DNA from: an uncultured Bacilli bacterium
GTDB lineage: Bacteria > Bacillota_I > Bacilli_A > RF39 > UBA660
Assembly: GCA_947627405.1 (NCBI GenBank)
Contig: CANQVY010000055.1
Coordinates: 1 to 7,816 of the forward strand
Length of the DNA: 7,816 bases
Direction: 5' to 3'
Made by a program: the position numbers and the translations under genes. This document shows, one piece after another, positions 6,231 to 7,816 of the stretch (the stretch's first letter is position 1; each line of letters opens with the position of its first letter). The notes beneath the pieces are model-generated. The model was given only the letters and a program-made list of their open reading frames with translations. It was not told the DNA's origin and ran no database searches.

Positions 6231-6374
6231 AAAGTTTTCTTTTAAAAATTTAAATCTTGTTCTACTTTTGAAGAATTACAAATTGAAATTGATAAATATA
6301 TAAAGTATTATAATAATTATAGGTATCAAAGAAATTTAAAAAAAGGAAGTAAAATATCCCTACCTCATTGTTAA
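6231..6374 (+). pseudogene. IS3-family transposase C-terminal remnant
   Basis: A plus-strand frame reads KSCSTFEELQIEIDKYIKYY, then NNYRYQRNLKKGS, ending at TAA (6372-6374). This matches the end of IS3/IS150-type integrase-core transposases, where FxSxEELxxxIxxYIxYYNNxRxQxxLKxxSP is conserved. Just upstream the same frame reads KVFF, a TAA stop, then KF, which fits the expected ...MFYGKxFKS region with a nonsense change. Nothing of the catalytic core is left. The end of the remnant merges into the tRNA terminator, so the final SP..YR residues are replaced. The gap between the HAD gene and the tRNAs (6108-6425) holds only this remnant, the promoter and operator, and the terminator. Confidence 0.7.
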
Positions 6375-6386
6375 GGTAGGGATATT
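6351..6386 (-). terminator. Strong terminator of the tRNA (and dedA) transcript
   Basis: ATATCCCTACC (6354-6364) and GGTAGGGATAT (6375-6385) form a perfect 11-bp stem, extendable to 13 bp (6353-6365/6374-6386), with an 8-base loop. On the minus strand it is followed by TTTT. It lies about 40 bases beyond tRNA-Thr and is the most stable hairpin in the window. Confidence 0.85.
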
Positions 6387-6425
6387 CATTAAACTAAACC
6401 TTACTAGGTCCAGATAATACACACA

Positions 6426-6501
6426 TGGTGCCGAAAATAGGACTTGAACCTACGACCTACTGATTACGAGACAGTTGCTCTACCAACTGAGCTATTTCGG
6501 C
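6426..6501 (-). tRNA. tRNA-Thr (anticodon CGU)
   Basis: A 76-base tRNA with encoded CCA. The 7-bp acceptor stem GCCGAAA/TTTCGGC, the D stem GCTC/GAGC, the T loop TTCAAGT and the anticodon loop CTCGTAA are clear; the anticodon is at 6468-6466. It reads ACG codons. The last pair of the anticodon stem is U31-U39 instead of a Watson-Crick pair. It follows tRNA-Gln by one base and shares its transcript. Confidence 0.96.
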
Positions 6502-6502
6502 A

Positions 6503-6576
6503 TGGCTGCCCCAGTTAGATTCGAACTAACGCTCCTGGAGTCAGAGTCCAGCGCCTTACCGCTTGGCTATGGGGCA
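6503..6576 (-). tRNA. tRNA-Gln (anticodon CUG)
   Basis: A 74-base tRNA with encoded CCA. Acceptor TGCCCCA/TGGGGCA starts with U1, as usual for tRNA-Gln. The anticodon stem CTGGA/TCCAG encloses CTCTGAC, anticodon CTG at 6544-6542, reading CAG. The T arm GTTAG/CTAAC is perfect. It begins five bases after the dedA stop codon and one base before tRNA-Thr. Confidence 0.96.
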
Positions 6577-6581
6577 ATAAT

Positions 6582-7196
6582 TTATTTGTGTTTTTTCTCT
6601 CTTCTGATTAATAACACTATACCTACTATAACTAAAATTATAAAAAATGTCAAAGTAATATAAGAATATTTATTAATAATCTTAATAATTCTGTCAAAAT
6701 GACTACCCACTTTACTTCCTAAAAATATTAAAATAAAATTCCAGATCAAACTACCACATAGTGTATACCAGATAAATTTTAAAAAATGCATTTCACTCAT
6801 TCCTGCTGGAATAGATATTAAACTTCGAACGATAGGAACAAATCTACAAAAAAGAACAGCCTGATTCCCTCTTTTTTCAAACCAATGGTTTGCTTTTTCA
6901 ATATCGGTTTCTTTTAAACATAAAACTTTCCCCATTTTTGAATTTACAATGTTTATCAATCGATCCTTATTCAAAATCTTTCCAATGCTATAAAGAATTA
7001 TTGCTCCAAATACAGATCCTAAAGTAGAAAACAAAATTACAAAACCCATATTCATTTGACTATAAGTAGTCATAAATCCTCCAAAAGTTAAAACAACTTC
7101 AGAAGGTATAGGAGGAAAAATATTTTCAAGAGTAATCAAAGAAAAAATTCCAAAATACCCATATTTATTAATTAAAGTAATTATTGTACTCTGCAT
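6582..7196 (-). CDS. DedA/VTT-family membrane protein
   Basis: A 204-residue polytopic inner-membrane protein. DedA proteins include undecaprenyl-phosphate flippases (B. subtilis UptA) and other lipid or proton-coupled transporters. Family signatures are ENIFPPIPSEV (24-34), with Glu24 and the prolines of the first re-entrant loop, and FCRFVPIVRSLISIPAG (116-132), carrying Arg118 and Arg124. Hydrophobic segments lie at about 12-42, 50-72, 112-132, 137-160 and 178-197, with a basic C-terminal tail RREKKHK. Length is normal for the family. AGGAGG about seven bases before ATG fixes the start. It could recycle the lipid carrier for wall synthesis, but subfamily cannot be settled by eye. Its 3' end contains the tRNA promoter, and the tRNAs follow within six bases, so dedA transcripts would run through them. 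Confidence 0.93.
   Translation of the reverse strand: MQSTIITLINKYGYFGIFSLITLENIFPPIPSEVVLTFGGFMTTYSQMNMGFVILFSTLGSVFGAIILYSIGKILNKDRLINIVNSKMGKVLCLKETDIEKANHWFEKRGNQAVLFCRFVPIVRSLISIPAGMSEMHFLKFIWYTLCGSLIWNFILIFLGSKVGSHFDRIIKIINKYSYITLTFFIILVIVGIVLLIRREKKHK
6625..6653 (-). promoter_or_regulatory. Near-consensus promoter for the two tRNAs, inside the dedA coding region
   Basis: On the minus strand TTGACA (6653-6648) and TATAGT (6630-6625) are separated by exactly 17 bases. Transcription should start near 6618, about 40 bases before tRNA-Gln. The site lies in the codons for the last membrane helix of DedA, so it serves as protein code and promoter at once. Confidence 0.75.
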
Positions 7197-7231
7197 ATTA
7201 TTTCCTCCTTTTCTTATTATATTAATTTTTC

Positions 7232-7251
7232 TTAAGAATTAGTCTTCTTAA
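7232..7251. promoter_or_regulatory. 7-bp palindrome upstream of dedA, possible operator
   Basis: TTAAGAA, six bases, then TTCTTAA forms a perfect inverted repeat 36-55 bases upstream of the dedA ATG. A TTGATA (7258-7253 on the minus strand) could be a -35 overlapping its edge, but the matching -10 (TTAAGA) is poor. No U-tract follows, so it is not a terminator. A regulator site is inference. Confidence 0.3.
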
Positions 7252-7337
7252 ATATCAATTTATTAAAATAGGAAGAAGATTTCTATAAATATTAAAAGAC
7301 GACAACTTTTGTAATAAAATTTAATAATTTTAATTTA

Positions 7338-7663
7338 TTACTTTTTCAATACCTTTTCTAAAAATATTTTATTTTTAAATGTCCCTCTTTTAGATCCTTT
7401 TTCTTCTGTAATAGCAATAATTCTTCTAATGTTGCATTTTCTAATTTAGCTAAATATTTTATAATTTCTAACATATCTGCTAATTCTTCTATTCTATCTT
7501 TACCAGTTGCATTTAAAACTTCTTGATATTCCTCATTTAATTTTTTCTCTAACTCAACTTTATATTCTTTATCAGTTAGAACTCTAGTAATTGGTTCCTA
7601 TCCAGTTAATTTAATTATTTCAGGTATTTTATCTCTTACCAATTTGTTATATATTTGTTTGAT
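7338..7663 (-). pseudogene. MazG-like nucleotide pyrophosphohydrolase, broken
   Basis: The minus strand encodes IYNKLVRDKIPEIIKLTG, a TAG stop (7600-7598), then EPITRVLTDKEY and EEYQEVLNA, then EELADMLEIIKYLAKLENAT. The end GSKRGTFKNKIFLEKVLKK appears only after a one-base frame change near 7420-7430. This is the full-length pattern of the small MazG-like house-cleaning NTP pyrophosphohydrolases (about 100 residues; KLVRDKIPEII start, EExxE and EELADxLE metal site, RGxFxxKIFLE end). Three lesions are visible: no ATG where the start is expected (ATC at 7663-7661), a nonsense codon about 20 residues in, and a deletion-type frameshift near the 3' end. Intact, it would hydrolyse abnormal or surplus nucleotides. 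It is very probably inactive. Confidence 0.85.
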
Positions 7664-7668
7664 ATAAT
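7660..7668 (+). promoter_or_regulatory. Extended -10 promoter of the right-edge gene
   Basis: The plus strand reads TGATATAAT, a TG-extended -10, within the dead 5' end of the pyrophosphohydrolase. No good -35 lies 16-18 bases upstream. Transcription would start near 7675 and give a leader of about 64 bases before the ATG at 7739. Confidence 0.5.
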
Positions 7669-7703
7669 TACTTTAGGAATACTTAGTTAGTTTAAGTGCT
7701 ATT

Positions 7704-7730
7704 CTCCTTTACTTTTTAGAGTGGAAGGAG
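7704..7730 (+). promoter_or_regulatory. Ribosome site with complementary upstream arm
   Basis: AAGGAG (7725-7730), the heart of an excellent AGGAGGTG ribosome site seven bases before the ATG, has a perfect complement CTCCTT at 7704-7709. The two could form a 6-bp hairpin with a 15-base loop that hides the site. The pairing is short; it may be chance, or the CTCCTT may be a leftover minus-strand ribosome site of the dead gene. Confidence 0.35.
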
Positions 7731-7738
7731 GTGAAGTT

Positions 7739-7816
7739 ATGAAAAAAAACAGAGAAATATCTTTGTACTATCATAATACTCCTTATTATTGTGATTTTAA
7801 TCATACTAATAAAAAT
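7739..7816 (+). CDS. Start of a small membrane protein, partial and apparently out of frame through an A8 tract
   Basis: The ATG at 7739 has a perfect AGGAGGTG ribosome site and an extended -10 promoter upstream. Read directly it gives MKKNREISLYYHNTPYYC..., open to the window edge but without familiar character. The tract of eight A after the ATG is the key. With one A fewer, the gene would read MKKTEKYL followed by CTIIILLIIVILIILIK, a typical short basic N-terminus and membrane anchor or signal sequence. The in-frame codons before that second frame are TTA TGA, so it has no start of its own. The gene is therefore either switched by slippage in the A tract, read by transcriptional slippage, recently broken, or carries a sequencing error. 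The rest lies outside the window. Confidence 0.5.
   Translation, partial: MKKNREISLYYHNTPYYCDFNHTNKN

Noticed and set aside
6475..6663. Plus-strand open frame with PVRFELTLLESESSALPLGYGA
   Set aside because: Antisense read-through of the two tRNA genes, a well-known source of false protein calls.
7216..7221. TATAAT just upstream of dedA as its -10
   Set aside because: It would place the transcript start at the ribosome site itself, and no -35 fits.
7311..7346. GTAATAAA/TTTATTAC inverted repeat followed by T on the plus strand, as a terminator
   Set aside because: All but two pairs are A-T, the T run is on the plus strand where no upstream gene needs ending, and it overlaps the 3' end of the minus-strand pseudogene. 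Probably chance.
1..7816. CRISPR array, toxin-antitoxin pair or phage defence system
   Set aside because: No regularly spaced repeats and no Cas, nuclease, toxin or defence domains were seen in any intact frame.

Overview
The window is strongly AT-rich and reads as a chromosomal piece of a low-GC, Gram-positive-type bacterium (Bacillota), plausibly a gut commensal. The grounds are near-consensus AGGAGG ribosome sites, TG-extended TATAAT promoters, short hairpin-plus-U-tract terminators, a glutamate racemase (so peptidoglycan is made), a FucO-type lactaldehyde reductase and a membrane-anchored serpin. TGA acts as a normal stop, so this is not a mycoplasma-type code. No species can be named from the sequence alone.

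All intact genes are on the minus strand and are read here from low to high coordinate. (1) 156-1757 is a serpin held in the membrane by one N-terminal helix, with its own SigA-type promoter and terminator. (2) 1917-3065 is fucO, with a terminator. (3) 3149-3886 is murI. Its long leader holds the decayed end of an earlier gene whose reading frame meets the murI start in an ATGA overlap. (4) 4148-4585 is a small helical, ferritin-like-looking protein with an internal duplication. (5) 4586-4863 has no intact gene; it carries a strong terminator and a decayed coding-like remnant. (6) 4864-6107 is a translationally coupled pair: a HAD-type 5'-nucleotidase-like protein, then a class I glutamine amidotransferase of the PuuD / gamma-glutamyl hydrolase type. 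(7) 6108-6386 holds the pair's probable promoter and operator, a plus-strand IS3-family transposase remnant and the tRNA terminator. (8) 6426-6576 holds tRNA-Thr(CGU) and tRNA-Gln(CUG), one base apart, driven by a consensus promoter buried in the 3' end of dedA. (9) 6582-7196 is a DedA/VTT membrane protein. (10) 7338-7663 is a broken MazG-like nucleotide pyrophosphohydrolase. (11) At the right edge a plus-strand gene starts with a perfect ribosome site, but an A8 tract right after its ATG puts it one base out of frame with a clear membrane segment.

Most intact genes are housekeeping or surface functions, each with its own signals: cell-wall D-glutamate supply (MurI), a possible undecaprenyl-phosphate flippase (DedA), aldehyde reduction (FucO) and extracellular protease inhibition (serpin). 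The HAD-amidotransferase pair lies between two decayed remnants, next to the 3' ends of two tRNA genes, which suggests an acquired cassette. The best leads are this pair, the long and unusual reactive loop of the serpin, and the A8 frame switch at the right edge.
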